Shown one piece after another: positions 37,505 to 47,026 of a stretch of DNA of 64,000 bases. The stretch lies in NCBI RefSeq assembly GCF_005925325.1, contig NZ_SRMP01000002.1:310001-374000 (forward strand), in the 5' to 3' direction. The translations under genes and the position numbers were made by a program. The DNA is from Pedobacter helvus (GTDB taxonomy: Bacteria; Bacteroidota; Bacteroidia; Sphingobacteriales; Sphingobacteriaceae). The notes under the pieces are model-generated. The model searched no databases. It was not told the DNA's origin and saw only the letters and a list, made by a program, of their open reading frames with translations. Within the stretch, counting starts at the first letter, position 1, and the number at the start of each line of letters is the position of its first letter.

Positions 37505-37615
37505 CGTCATTTCGACCGCAGTGCAGCGAGCGGAGAAATCTTTGACTTTATTGTTTTTATCTACGAAAACGGCTCATATCTTTCCAAAGATTTCTCCACC
37601 ACGATCGAAATGACG
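37505..37615. repeat. CGTCATTTCGA inverted-repeat element
   Basis: The ends CGTCATTTCGA and TCGAAATGACG are inverted copies. A second inverted pair, GGAGAAATCTTTG and CAAAGATTTCTCC, lies inside. The 111-bp element is non-coding. A half-copy (CGTCATTTCGA...GAGGAATCT) occurs at about 10692-10718. Confidence 0.7.
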
Positions 37616-37734
37616 ATGTGCTTAGCGCTAGGAATAGGTCATTCTTAGTTTTGCGAGGCAATCCTAATGCGATAATTAAATTTTATAACTTTAAGATTGC
37701 TTTGATGTTCCTCCTCGCAATGATGGCAATAAAA

Positions 37735-37767
37735 ATAAAAAAGCCTCAAGCAAAATGCTCAAGGCTT
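37735..37767 (-). terminator. Terminator of the RND efflux operon
   Basis: AAGCCT pairs with AGGCTT and inner AGCA with TGCT. On the minus strand a T-rich tract (complement of AATAAAAA) follows. It lies about 28 nt past the stop of the outer-membrane factor gene. Confidence 0.7.
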
Positions 37768-37794
37768 CGAATTAAATTATAATTGGAATTGTGC

Positions 37795-39204
37795 TTATTC
37801 TTTCCAACCGCCACCCAGAGCACGGTACAAATTCACGATAGATTGTAATTTCTGTAATTTATCGTTCACCGCACTCAGTTGAGCCGCCAGTAAACTTTGC
37901 TCAGAAGTTAATACATCGGTATAGTTAGTAGCAGAACTGAATTTTAAGAGTTCTTTAGTATAATCTACTGCTTTCTCTAAAGATGCAATCTGTTTCTCTC
38001 TCGAAGTCTCCTTCTCTACTGCTGCTTGATAAGCAAACAAAGCATTTGATACTTCAGAACCTGCAGTTAACACTGATTTCTGGAAAGCAAAATAAGACTC
38101 TTGCTGTGCTGCTTTCGCTGAAGTTAATCTTGCTTTATTTTGTCCTTTATTGAAGATTGGTTGAGTTAAACCTGCAACAACGCTATAGAAGATAGAATTG
38201 TTAAAGAAGTTTTCCAACTTTAATGAAGACAAACCTCCGTTAGCGGTTAAGGTTAGCTGAGGATAGAAATAGGTCTTCGCCAAATTAGTATTCTCAAAAG
38301 CCACTCTAAAAGCCAATTCTGCTTGTTGTACGTCAGGTCTGTTTTTTAGTAATTGAGAGGATAAACCTACTTTTAAATCTTTGTAATCTTGCTGTGTTTC
38401 TAAAGTGCTTCTAGTTATCGACCCTGCGCCTTTGCCTAATAAAAGGTTCAGCGCATTTTCAGTTTCTCTAATGCTTCTCTTCAAATCTGGAATACTTACT
38501 TCGGCAGCATATCTGTTTGCCTCACTTTGCACTACTGCAGCACCGTTTACAATACCTGCCTCTTTCAATTCCTTAATTGCTTCTACATTTTTAATACGGC
38601 TAGCTAAGGTTTGCTCTGTAATTTTCAATTGCAAATCTAAAGCTAACAACGTATAGTAGTTAGTAGCGATAGAACTAATCAATTGAGTTTGTACAGCACG
38701 TTTTGCGGCATCTGTTTGTAAATACGAAGCCAACGCCGAACGTTTGGCACTTCCCAATTTACCCCAAACATCAATCTCCCAGGCGGTGCTCAATTGCGCC
38801 CTGTAAAGTTGTGTTTCGGTATTGATATTAATTCCGGGAGGAAAGTTTAAAGCTGCAACAGATTGTTTGTTATCGGTTACGTTTACATCAAGATTTAAGC
38901 TTGGTAAAAAAGCTGCCTTGCTCAAGCGTAAATTAGCCTCGGCACTTTTCATTCGCTCTATCGATGCCTTTAAATCTAAATTGTTTTCAATCCCTTCTTT
39001 AATTAAAGCTTGTAATTGTGGGTCGGTAAACAATGTTGATGTAGGCAAATCGGCAATAGTTGCCGAATCTGTTTGCGCTACGTCCCTGTACAAACCATCC
39101 GCTTTTAACTCTTCGGGTGTTTTGTATTTTTGAGTTACACAAGCTCCCAAACTTAACAGAAGGGAACCTGTGATAAATATTGATATTTTCTGATTTCTTG
39201 TCAT
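37795..39204 (-). CDS. RND efflux outer-membrane channel, NodT/OprM family lipoprotein
   Basis: 469 residues. The lipoprotein signal SLLLSLGAC sets the acylated cysteine near residue 22. The remainder is the TolC/OprM repeat of long helices with barrel strands. Seen: NLDLKASIERMKSAEANLRL, LLKNRPDVQQAELAFRVAFE (the RPDV motif of the NodT family) and AGLTQPIFNKGQNKARL. It forms the outer-membrane exit duct of the tripartite pump whose permease and adaptor genes lie just upstream, with a 15-base gap. Confidence 0.95.
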   Translation of the reverse strand: MTRNQKISIFITGSLLLSLGACVTQKYKTPEELKADGLYRDVAQTDSATIADLPTSTLFTDPQLQALIKEGIENNLDLKASIERMKSAEANLRLSKAAFLPSLNLDVNVTDNKQSVAALNFPPGININTETQLYRAQLSTAWEIDVWGKLGSAKRSALASYLQTDAAKRAVQTQLISSIATNYYTLLALDLQLKITEQTLASRIKNVEAIKELKEAGIVNGAAVVQSEANRYAAEVSIPDLKRSIRETENALNLLLGKGAGSITRSTLETQQDYKDLKVGLSSQLLKNRPDVQQAELAFRVAFENTNLAKTYFYPQLTLTANGGLSSLKLENFFNNSIFYSVVAGLTQPIFNKGQNKARLTSAKAAQQESYFAFQKSVLTAGSEVSNALFAYQAAVEKETSREKQIASLEKAVDYTKELLKFSSATNYTDVLTSEQSLLAAQLSAVNDKLQKLQSIVNLYRALGGGWKE

Positions 39205-39219
39205 TTTGATAGGCTGAAA

Positions 39220-42200
39220 TTATTCTTCAGGAGTGTCTATTTTTTCGAAGTTCAAGTGTGTTTGTCTTTCCATTACACTTTCGTCATAAGGAGATTTACT
39301 GCTCACTTTTTCTTGTAAAGTTTGGAAAACGATAAACAATACAGGGATAATGAACACCCCAAATATAGTTCCGATTAGCATACCGCCAACTGCACCAGTA
39401 CCAATAGACGTATTACCCGCAGCACCTACACCGGTAGAAAGCATTAAAGGTAAAAGGCCTAAGATAAAGGCGAATGAAGTCATCAAGATTGGTCTTAACC
39501 TCGCTGTTGCACCTTCTAGCGCAGCTTGCAAAATAGTCATTCCTTTTCTTCTTCGCTCTGCGGCAAACTCTACAATTAGAATGGCGTTTTTCGCTAATAA
39601 ACCAATTAACATGATGAGTGTAATTTGCGTGTAGATGTTGTTATCGATACCAAAAATCTTATCGAAAATAAATACACCAGCTAAACCTACCGGAAGGGAT
39701 AAAATTACCGCCAATGGCAACACGTAACTTTCGTACTGTGCACAAAGTAGGAAGTAAACAAAGATCAAGCACAGTAAGAAAATAAATATGGTTTGGTTAC
39801 CACTCGCTTGCTCTTCCCTAGATAAACCAGAATATTCATAGCCATATCCCTGCGGCAGTAACTTCGCAGCTTCTTCTTCTACCGCTCTCAGTGCATCACC
39901 AGAACTGAAACCTGGTTTTGGATTTCCGGTTACGGCGATTGAAGTATAAAGGTTAAACCTCGAAATGGCCTGCGGACCGTAAACTCTTTCCGTAGAAATG
40001 AAGCCTGTAATAGGCGCCATGGTGCCACTTGGCGTACGGACGTAAACCCCGTTTAAGCTTTCTAAGTTGGCTCTGTACTGAGGGTCTGCTTGATAAACTA
40101 CCCTGTACTGTTTACCAAATTTATTAAAGTTTGATGCATAAACTCCACCATAGTAACCCTGCATTACACTCATCACATCGTTAACGTTTAAGCCAGCTTG
40201 CTTAATTTTTGCTACGTTAGCTGTAATTAAATACTGAGGGAAATTAGGGTTAAACGAAGTTGCAGCATATTGAATTTCTGGGCGTTGATTTAAAGCGGCC
40301 AAAAATTTGGTAGCCACCTCATTAAATGCGTTGATGGTTCCACCGGTCTTATCCTGCAATTGGAATTCGAAACCACCACCAGTACCAAAACCTTGGATGG
40401 TTGGAGGGGCAAAGAAGATGATTTTCGCCTCTTTGATGCTCGCAGTTTTTGCAAAAAGTTCGCCGATGATTGTTTTCACATCACGTTTACGCTCATCCCA
40501 AGGTTTTAATCGAGCAATTACCATTCCGTAAGAACTTCCAGAACCACTGATCATAGCTCTACCTACAACTTTTAGGGTTAACCTAACTTCTGGCACTGTT
40601 CTTACAATTTGATCGATTTTACTTACAATTTCGTCTGTTCTTTCTTGTGAAGTACCCGGAGGTAAAGAAATATCAGACATGATGGCACCTAAATCTTCAT
40701 TAGGTACGAAACCTTTTGGCGTAGTATTAAATGCCCAAACAAAAGCGGCAACGAAAGCTAATAAGCCTAATCCGGCTAACCATTTTTTCTTAGCTAAGAA
40801 ATAAACAGAACCTTTGTATTTGCGGGTCATTGATTCGAAAGAAGTATTGAAAGCTGCGTAAAAGCGTTTCATAAATCCTTTTTTCTCATCACCGTGATGA
40901 TCATCTTTGTGAGGCTTTAACAACAGTGCACAAAGCGCCGGACTTAAAGTTAAAGCGTTGATTGCTGATAAGATAATCGATATGGCCAGTGTTAGACCAA
41001 ATTGCTTGAAGAATACTCCTGAAGATCCAGCAATGAAACTTACCGGTACGAATACCGCAGCCATTACCAAAGTGATCGAGATAATTGCTCCAGTAATTTC
41101 GTCCATCGCATCTAAGGTTGCTTTTTTCGAAGACTTATAACCTTTGTCGAGCTTCGAATGGACTGCTTCTACTACCACAATGGCATCGTCTACCACAATA
41201 CCGATGGCCAGTACCAATGCGAATAGAGTTAGTAAGTTAATGGTAAAGCCAAATAAACTTAGGAAGAAGAACGTACCTACAATGGCTACCGGTACCGAAA
41301 TGGCAGGTATTAAAGTAGATTTAAAATCCTGCAAGAAAAGGAATACCACTACGAATACCAAGATAAAGGCCTCAACCAAAGTGTGCAATACCTTTTCGAT
41401 TGATGCATCCAAGAAGTCGTTTACGTTGGTTAAAACCTCATATTTAATGCCACTTGGAAAATCAGCTTTTGCTGTTTCTAAAGCTTTTAGGGCACCGTCG
41501 ATTACTTCTTTCGCATTTGAGCCCGCAGTTTGGTTAACCGCAAAACCTAGTGCTGCTTTACCGTTTAGCTGTACTGCCGAAGCATAACTTTGTGCTCCTA
41601 ATTCGATACGGGCAATGTCTTTTAGCTTTAAAACCTGTCCATTCTCTGCAGTTCTGATGATGATATCGCCGAATTGAGTTTCGTCTTTTAATCTACCAGT
41701 ATATTTTAAAGTGTATTGGAAAGATTGTTGTCCTTGCTCACCTAGTTGACCTGGAGCTGCCTCAATGTTTTGATCAGCTAATGCGGTGTTAATGTCACTT
41801 GGAACCAATCCATAAGCAGCCATTACATCTGGTTTTAACCACAAGCGCATGGTGTAAATGGATTGGCCAAAAGCGTTTACGTCACCAACTCCTGTAATCC
41901 TCTTAATTTGAGGAACCAGGTTGATCTCCGCATAATTTTGCAAGAATTTCTGGTCGTATGCAGGGTCGTCACTGTAGAGCGAGAAAATTAGTACGTTACT
42001 GGCTTGTCTTTTAGCAGTAATTACACCAGCTCTAGTTACTTCGGCAGGTAATAAACTAGTAGCACGGGCCACACGGTTTTGTACGTTTACTGCCGCTAAA
42101 TCTGGGTTAGTACCTAACTTAAAGTTGATGGTAATGGTAGCAGAACCATCGTTTCCGGCCGAAGAAGTCATGTAGGTCATGTCTTCCACCCCGTTAATTT

Positions 42201-42402
42201 GTTCTTCCAGCGGAACTACCACACTACTCATTACCACATCGGCGTTGGCACCTTGGTAAGAAGCAGATACTTGCACCGTTGGTGGAGCAATTTCTGGATA
42301 TTGTGAAACAGGCAAGGTAATGATCCCGAGCACCCCCAAAATTAATATGATGATGGAGATTACTGTGGATAGTACTGGCCTTTCAATAAATTTCTTAAAC
42401 AT
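39220..42402 (-). CDS. RND multidrug efflux permease, HAE1/AcrB family
   Basis: 1060 residues, normal AcrB size with 12 membrane helices in two halves. Seen: FIERPVLSTVISIIILILG at the N-terminus, helix 4 with the proton-relay aspartates IGIVVDDAIVVVEAV, and the second-half helix with GLLAKNAILIVEFA, whose lysine is the relay lysine. The periplasmic domain includes ALADQNIEAAPGQLG. It exports drugs or other hydrophobic compounds using the proton gradient. The substrate range cannot be read from sequence. It is part of the tetR-adaptor-permease-channel operon. Confidence 0.96.
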   Translation of the reverse strand: MFKKFIERPVLSTVISIIILILGVLGIITLPVSQYPEIAPPTVQVSASYQGANADVVMSSVVVPLEEQINGVEDMTYMTSSAGNDGSATITINFKLGTNPDLAAVNVQNRVARATSLLPAEVTRAGVITAKRQASNVLIFSLYSDDPAYDQKFLQNYAEINLVPQIKRITGVGDVNAFGQSIYTMRLWLKPDVMAAYGLVPSDINTALADQNIEAAPGQLGEQGQQSFQYTLKYTGRLKDETQFGDIIIRTAENGQVLKLKDIARIELGAQSYASAVQLNGKAALGFAVNQTAGSNAKEVIDGALKALETAKADFPSGIKYEVLTNVNDFLDASIEKVLHTLVEAFILVFVVVFLFLQDFKSTLIPAISVPVAIVGTFFFLSLFGFTINLLTLFALVLAIGIVVDDAIVVVEAVHSKLDKGYKSSKKATLDAMDEITGAIISITLVMAAVFVPVSFIAGSSGVFFKQFGLTLAISIILSAINALTLSPALCALLLKPHKDDHHGDEKKGFMKRFYAAFNTSFESMTRKYKGSVYFLAKKKWLAGLGLLAFVAAFVWAFNTTPKGFVPNEDLGAIMSDISLPPGTSQERTDEIVSKIDQIVRTVPEVRLTLKVVGRAMISGSGSSYGMVIARLKPWDERKRDVKTIIGELFAKTASIKEAKIIFFAPPTIQGFGTGGGFEFQLQDKTGGTINAFNEVATKFLAALNQRPEIQYAATSFNPNFPQYLITANVAKIKQAGLNVNDVMSVMQGYYGGVYASNFNKFGKQYRVVYQADPQYRANLESLNGVYVRTPSGTMAPITGFISTERVYGPQAISRFNLYTSIAVTGNPKPGFSSGDALRAVEEEAAKLLPQGYGYEYSGLSREEQASGNQTIFIFLLCLIFVYFLLCAQYESYVLPLAVILSLPVGLAGVFIFDKIFGIDNNIYTQITLIMLIGLLAKNAILIVEFAAERRRKGMTILQAALEGATARLRPILMTSFAFILGLLPLMLSTGVGAAGNTSIGTGAVGGMLIGTIFGVFIIPVLFIVFQTLQEKVSSKSPYDESVMERQTHLNFEKIDTPEE

Positions 42403-42485
42403 GAGAATTTGTTGGAATGTTTGAAAATTGGTGCGTTGAAATGTTGTTAACTTTATAATATTTCAACTTTACAACGAAAGTTAAC

Positions 42486-43658
42486 CTACTTGTTTTTAGC
42501 ATCAGCATATACCGAATCGGCAGATTTTGCAAGAGGCTTAATCTTGTCTCCATCCTTTAATGATGCGAAACCTTCTAATACAATTTTGTCGCCGTTCTTT
42601 AAACCTTTGGTTACCACAAAGAAGTTCCCTTTAGCTAATTCCATAATTTCTATGTTGGTAGCTTTTACACCTGCCGTATCATTAACTAAGTAAACAAATT
42701 TCTTACCTTGAATATCTGTAGTAGATTTTTGAGGAACTAATAAAGCGTTCTCTACGTATTGAGGAATACGGATAGACGCACTAGAGCCAGAACGTAACAA
42801 GCCATTTGGATTTGGAAACGTAGCCCTTAAGCTCGAAGCACCTGTTTGCGAATTGATTTGCCCGCTAATGGTTTCAATCTTACCTTTTTCTGGATAGATA
42901 GAGCCATCTGCCAAAACCAAGGTTACATTAGGGATTTGCTTGATTTTATCTTCTAAAGTACGGCCTTTTGTATTTCTTGCTATTTGCAACAATTGCTTTT
43001 CGTTTAATGAGAAATATGCATAAACCTTGCTGATGCTAGAAACCGTAGTTAATGGCTGCTGGCTAGTACTGCTCACTAAAGCACCAACTTTGTACGGAAT
43101 GGTACCAATTACACCATTAACAGGAGAATTTACAACCGTATAACCTAAGTTTACTTTCGCATTTACCAATGCTGCTTTTGCTTGTGCTAAGCTTGCTTTT
43201 TTAGCAGTTAAAGTCAACGCCGCATTTTCTAAATCGAATTTGCTAATGATATCTTTTTCTACCAGAGGCTTGGTTTTGTTGTATTGTAATTGAGCAGCAT
43301 TCACTTCAGCCTCTGCACTTCTAATTGCAGCTTCCGCAGTTCTTACTTCTTGTTGATATTGTGGTGCATTGATCGCAAACAAAGGCTGACCCTGTTTCAC
43401 CGTAGCACCTTCATCTACGTAGATTTTTTCGATAAAACCATCAATTTTTGGTCTGATATCTACGTTCTGCTGACCTTCTAAAGTTGCAGGGTAATCGCTT
43501 TCTAGCGTAGTGTTTAATTCGTTAACTTGTACTACCGGATAGTTTTGGGGACCAGCAGGAGGGCCGCCTGCTTTCGGGTCTTTACCACCAGAATTACATG
43601 ATGCCATAAACAGGGCGGTTAAACCCGTTAGCGTTAATAAAAGTGAAGATTGTTTCAT
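42486..43658 (-). CDS. RND efflux periplasmic adaptor, AcrA family lipoprotein
   Basis: 390 residues with a lipoprotein signal (TALFMASC, Cys near residue 20). The membrane-fusion-protein domains follow in order: a lipoyl half (DIRPKIDGFIEKIYVDEGAT), a helical hairpin (EAAIRSAEAEVNAAQLQYN), the second lipoyl half (VNSPVNGVIGTIPYKVGALV), then a beta-barrel and a membrane-proximal domain. It bridges the inner-membrane permease and the outer-membrane channel. The gene lies 27 bases after tetR and 83 bases before the permease. Confidence 0.94.
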   Translation of the reverse strand: MKQSSLLLTLTGLTALFMASCNSGGKDPKAGGPPAGPQNYPVVQVNELNTTLESDYPATLEGQQNVDIRPKIDGFIEKIYVDEGATVKQGQPLFAINAPQYQQEVRTAEAAIRSAEAEVNAAQLQYNKTKPLVEKDIISKFDLENAALTLTAKKASLAQAKAALVNAKVNLGYTVVNSPVNGVIGTIPYKVGALVSSTSQQPLTTVSSISKVYAYFSLNEKQLLQIARNTKGRTLEDKIKQIPNVTLVLADGSIYPEKGKIETISGQINSQTGASSLRATFPNPNGLLRSGSSASIRIPQYVENALLVPQKSTTDIQGKKFVYLVNDTAGVKATNIEIMELAKGNFFVVTKGLKNGDKIVLEGFASLKDGDKIKPLAKSADSVYADAKNK

Positions 43659-43685
43659 TGTGTATATATGTTGATTTTGAAGGTT

Positions 43686-44258
43686 CTAGTTTAATATTTG
43701 ATCTAAAATGATCTTTTTTCTTTCGGAAATAAGTTGGTTATATTGCTCTTTAGGGATGTCTAACAGTTTTTGATAAAGCGGGGTCATAATCACCGGGAAA
43801 GAGATCAATGAAGTTAAATTGAAGACGAACTGAATTGGATCATACTTTTTGATGGTACCTTTCTCCATCTCTAATGCAACTTCTTTTAAGAAATGAGTTA
43901 GGGCCTCACTTTTTTTCTTCTCCTTCAGCGCAAAATTCTTACTACAGATCTCCGTAATCAGAAAAGACTCTCTGTAAGGGTATTTAAGCAGTTCTTTCAT
44001 ATGAACATCGATAAAAAGACCTAGCTTCTCTTTAAAAGGGGTCTTTCCGTAAATCACATCATCTAACTGAGATTTCAAGCTATCTACTGCTTCGCGGTAC
44101 ACGGTCTGAAAAAGTAAGTCCCTAGATCGGAAATAATAGTTAATGAGCGAACGGTTAACGCCAGCCGCATCCGCAATTTCTTGCGTTGTAGCATGCAGAT
44201 AACCTTTGCTAAAGAATAGCTCTTTGGCTGTGTGTTTAATGAGTTCTTCTTTACTCAA
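43686..44258 (-). CDS. TetR-family repressor of the efflux operon
   Basis: 190 residues. The N-terminal HTH is typical: IKHTAKELFFSKGYLHATTQ, EIADAAGVNRSLINYYFRSR (recognition helix), then DLLFQTVYREAV. The helical C-terminal part would bind a ligand. It is the first gene of the RND operon, and a 10-bp inverted repeat overlaps its promoter. Ligand-relieved autorepression of the whole operon is the expected logic; that part is inference. Confidence 0.92.
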   Translation of the reverse strand: MSKEELIKHTAKELFFSKGYLHATTQEIADAAGVNRSLINYYFRSRDLLFQTVYREAVDSLKSQLDDVIYGKTPFKEKLGLFIDVHMKELLKYPYRESFLITEICSKNFALKEKKKSEALTHFLKEVALEMEKGTIKKYDPIQFVFNLTSLISFPVIMTPLYQKLLDIPKEQYNQLISERKKIILDQILN

Positions 44259-44274
44259 ACCTAATTAACTTTAA

Positions 44275-44296
44275 TGTTTAACAATTTTGTTAAACA
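44275..44296. promoter_or_regulatory. TetR operator, perfect inverted repeat
   Basis: TGTTTAACAA and TTGTTAAACA form 10-bp arms with a 2-bp spacer. The site overlaps the -7 box by two bases and covers the expected transcription start, so bound repressor would block initiation of the tetR-RND operon. Confidence 0.7.
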
Positions 44297-44323
44297 AAAG
44301 TAATTTCAAGTTTGATTTTCAAA
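44295..44323 (-). promoter_or_regulatory. Promoter of the tetR-RND efflux operon
   Basis: On the minus strand TTTG (44323-44320), a 17-nt spacer and TACTTTTG (44302-44295) match the Bacteroidota -33/-7 promoter form well. Leader length to the tetR start is about 30 nt. Confidence 0.6.
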
Positions 44324-44415
44324 GTCAGAGAAATCTCATTTAATCATTTGATTAATTTTTGTCGTGTAAATGTTACACTAACTATAAAAGGTGGATTTTG
44401 CTTATATAAAGCTGT

Positions 44416-45204
44416 TTAAGAAATTTCTATTTCTCCTTCAAAAACTCTTTCTGCCGGGCCACACAAAAACACATCGGTAAATTTTTGCCCATCGTAACTA
44501 AAATTGATTTCCATATTTCCTCCCAATACTACCACAGGTGTAACCACCTGACCAATCTGATTTTGTTTTTTAGCCATAGCCATTGCTACTGCCGTAACTC
44601 CAGTGCCGCAAGCATAAGTTTCATCTTCTACACCTCGTTCAAAGGTTCTCACAAAAAAGTGATCTGATTTTTTTTCTACAAAATTTACGTTAATGCCATT
44701 CGCTTTGTAAGTTTCATTGTTGCGGATACGATAACCTTCGGTGTAAACATCCATCGTTTCCAAACCTTCAACTTCTTTTACATAGTGAGGCGAACCAGTA
44801 TTTAATACAAAAGCTTCCTCATCATTATTAATGGTATCTACATCAATCATTTGTAGCTCTACCCAATTGCCCTCTGCTGAAATTTTGGCATAATGAGGTC
44901 CATCAACTGCCAAAAAATTAGTTTCAGTGTCAAAAATACCTAAGTGTTTGGCAAAGGCCACGATACACCTGCCGCCGTTGCCACACATGCTGCCCACATT
45001 GCCATCAGCATTGTGGTACACCATTTCAAAATCGTAAGTATCACTGTTGAGCAAGAACATTAAACCATCAGCACCAATGCCAAATCTGCGGTCGCAAAGT
45101 TGCGCTACAGCTTTAGTATCAATGTTTTTTAAAGGCGCTTCTCTATGGTCAATTAGTATAAAATCGTTACCTGCACCTTGGTATTTATAAAATTTAATGT
45201 TCAT
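44416..45204 (-). CDS. dapF: Diaminopimelate epimerase
   Basis: 262 residues, full length. It interconverts LL- and meso-diaminopimelate for lysine and peptidoglycan synthesis. Both catalytic cysteines are in their motifs: GSMCGNGGRCIVAFAK (first, in the MCGNG box) and ERGVEDETYACGTGVTAVA (second, in ACGTG). The N-terminal KYQGAGNDFILID is also typical. The start ATG directly precedes NIKFYKYQGAGNDF. It is transcribed away from htrA, with a possible promoter TTTG-N19-TACTTTAA at 45242-45212 on the minus strand. Confidence 0.97.
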   Translation of the reverse strand: MNIKFYKYQGAGNDFILIDHREAPLKNIDTKAVAQLCDRRFGIGADGLMFLLNSDTYDFEMVYHNADGNVGSMCGNGGRCIVAFAKHLGIFDTETNFLAVDGPHYAKISAEGNWVELQMIDVDTINNDEEAFVLNTGSPHYVKEVEGLETMDVYTEGYRIRNNETYKANGINVNFVEKKSDHFFVRTFERGVEDETYACGTGVTAVAMAMAKKQNQIGQVVTPVVVLGGNMEINFSYDGQKFTDVFLCGPAERVFEGEIEIS

Positions 45205-45329
45205 ATCTTGCTTAAAGTAAACCGTAACAAATATCGGCCAAAAAAGTCAATAAGTTGCGACGTTGGCTTTTAACATTTTTTAACACGCATTTAGACGTTA
45301 TTCTGATACAAATATCGTTCATATGGTAT

Positions 45330-45337
45330 TAAATTTG
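45330..45337 (+). promoter_or_regulatory. -7 box of the htrA/degP promoter
   Basis: TAAATTTG, a perfect TAnnTTTG match, 46 nt before the start codon. No TTG at the normal -33 distance, so it may need an activator or a different sigma factor. Confidence 0.4.
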
Positions 45338-45383
45338 AATAATTGAAGAGTAAAAAGTATTTCATTTAAAAACATAACATACA

Positions 45384-46928
45384 ATGGATATCAAAAAAAT
45401 AGGATTAATTGCTTTGGCTGCCTCTTTTATAGGTGGTGCAGCTGCAATTGGCGCCTATAAGTTATTAGAGCGCCCAAGTGATAGTTTTACACTAGCAGAT
45501 AGACAAAAGACTATGTTCGCCAGTAACGTAACTGGTATATCTTCTGCTGGTGCTCCAGACTTTGTGCAAGCTGCGGCGGCGGTTTCTCCGGCGGTGGTAC
45601 ACATTAAGACGACCTATCAAGGTAAATCAAGTAGGGGCGGTGGCATGGAAGATATGTTTGAGCAATTCTTCGGTTTTGGCGGCGGCGGACGTGTTCAACG
45701 TCAACCACAGGCAGCTTCTGGATCTGGTGTAATTTTAACGCCAGATGGTTATATCGTAACCAACAACCACGTGGTAGATAAGGCAGATAAAATTGAAGTT
45801 ATTTTATCTAACAGGCGTAAAGTAACTGCTAAAGTGATTGGAAAAGACTCCAACACCGACCTAGCTTTAATTAAAGTTGATGCAACTGATCTGCCTTTTG
45901 TAAAGATGGGTAACTCAGATAACGTGCAAGTAGGAGAGTGGGTGTTGGCCGTAGGTTTCCCGCTAGACTTACAAACTACGGTAACAGCTGGTATTGTGAG
46001 TGCAAAGGCTCGTAACATCGGCATCTTAAATCGCGAAAGCGGCATGATGACTGAAGAGGAATACGAAGAATTTAGGAGAACTGGCAAGCAACCATCTAGA
46101 ACCAACAACTCTATCGAGTCGTTTATACAAACCGATGCTGCAATCAATCCTGGCAATAGTGGTGGCGCATTGGTAAATGCTAATGGAGAATTGGTGGGTA
46201 TTAACGCGGCTATTGCGTCTCAAAGCGGTAGAAACGAAGGTTACGGTTTTGCCATTCCGGTAAACTTGGCAAAAAAGATTTTAGAAGACTTTAAGAAATT
46301 TGGATCTGTTAAGCGTGGATACATTGGTGTCACCTTCACCGCCTTAGATGCCGATGTGGCAGAAGAACTGAAAATAAAGGACAATACTGGCCTATATGTA
46401 AGAGAAGTTCTACCGGGTGGCGCAGCGGCAGCAGCAGGTATTAAAGAAGGCGATATTATCAAAAAAGTGGAAGGCATCGCTATTTACGATTCTCCTGATT
46501 TGCAAGAACGCATTGGTCGTATGAGCCCTGGTGATAAAGTAGCTTTAACAGTATTGAAGGCTGATGGTTCTACTAAAAACATCAACGTTACTTTAAAAGG
46601 TGAAAGTTCTGTAAATATCGCAAAAGCGGATAATAGTAAATCTACTGGCGCTAGCATTAGCAAATTAGGTGCTAGTTTTGCTCCTGCAACGGCTGCTCAG
46701 AAAGCTAAATATGGTATTAAAAACGGTGTGGTAGTAACCGATGTTGTACCTAACCAAATGTTCGATTATTGGGGTGTTAAAAAAGGTCTAATCATTACTA
46801 AAGTGAATGGTGCCAATGTGAACAGCGCTGCAGATATCGAAAGAGCTTTGCCAACATCTAGAGATGGTAAAACTACCATTGCCGGTGTAAGCGATGAAGG
46901 TTCATTTACTTTCTCATTCGGAAATTAA
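45384..46928 (+). CDS. Periplasmic Do-type serine protease/chaperone (HtrA/DegP)
   Basis: 514 residues. There is an N-terminal membrane segment or signal (about 5-25). The trypsin-like domain has the full triad: H129 in VTNNHVVDKAD, D159 in SNTDLALIKV and S259 in NPGNSGGAL. Two PDZ domains follow (about 310-405, beginning RGYIGVTF, and 425-514). A Gly-rich loop (about 85-105, GGGMEDMFEQFFGFGGGG) corresponds to the regulatory LA loop region. DegP-type proteins degrade or refold damaged envelope proteins. It is closed by its own terminator. Confidence 0.95.
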   Translation: MDIKKIGLIALAASFIGGAAAIGAYKLLERPSDSFTLADRQKTMFASNVTGISSAGAPDFVQAAAAVSPAVVHIKTTYQGKSSRGGGMEDMFEQFFGFGGGGRVQRQPQAASGSGVILTPDGYIVTNNHVVDKADKIEVILSNRRKVTAKVIGKDSNTDLALIKVDATDLPFVKMGNSDNVQVGEWVLAVGFPLDLQTTVTAGIVSAKARNIGILNRESGMMTEEEYEEFRRTGKQPSRTNNSIESFIQTDAAINPGNSGGALVNANGELVGINAAIASQSGRNEGYGFAIPVNLAKKILEDFKKFGSVKRGYIGVTFTALDADVAEELKIKDNTGLYVREVLPGGAAAAAGIKEGDIIKKVEGIAIYDSPDLQERIGRMSPGDKVALTVLKADGSTKNINVTLKGESSVNIAKADNSKSTGASISKLGASFAPATAAQKAKYGIKNGVVVTDVVPNQMFDYWGVKKGLIITKVNGANVNSAADIERALPTSRDGKTTIAGVSDEGSFTFSFGN

Positions 46929-46949
46929 TTAAGCACACATCAAATGATT

Positions 46950-46979
46950 AAAGGGTACTCGTTTCGGGTGCCCTTTTTT
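46950..46979 (+). terminator. Terminator after htrA/degP
   Basis: AAAGGGTAC pairs with GTGCCCTTT (one G-T pair), followed by a run of T. It lies 21 nt past the stop. Confidence 0.85.
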
Positions 46980-47026
46980 GTTTCCTATTTTTAGAAGCGC
47001 AATTTCAGTACTACTAGGCTTCTTTA

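Larger units (their letters stand above)
37450..37794. other. Intergenic region between helicase and efflux operon
   Basis: 345 bases between convergent genes. It contains a CCTCCCC/GGGGAGG palindrome (about 37463-37480) just after the helicase stop, a CGTCATTTCGA inverted-repeat element (37505-37615), and the terminator of the efflux operon. No coding frame is supported. Confidence 0.6.
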
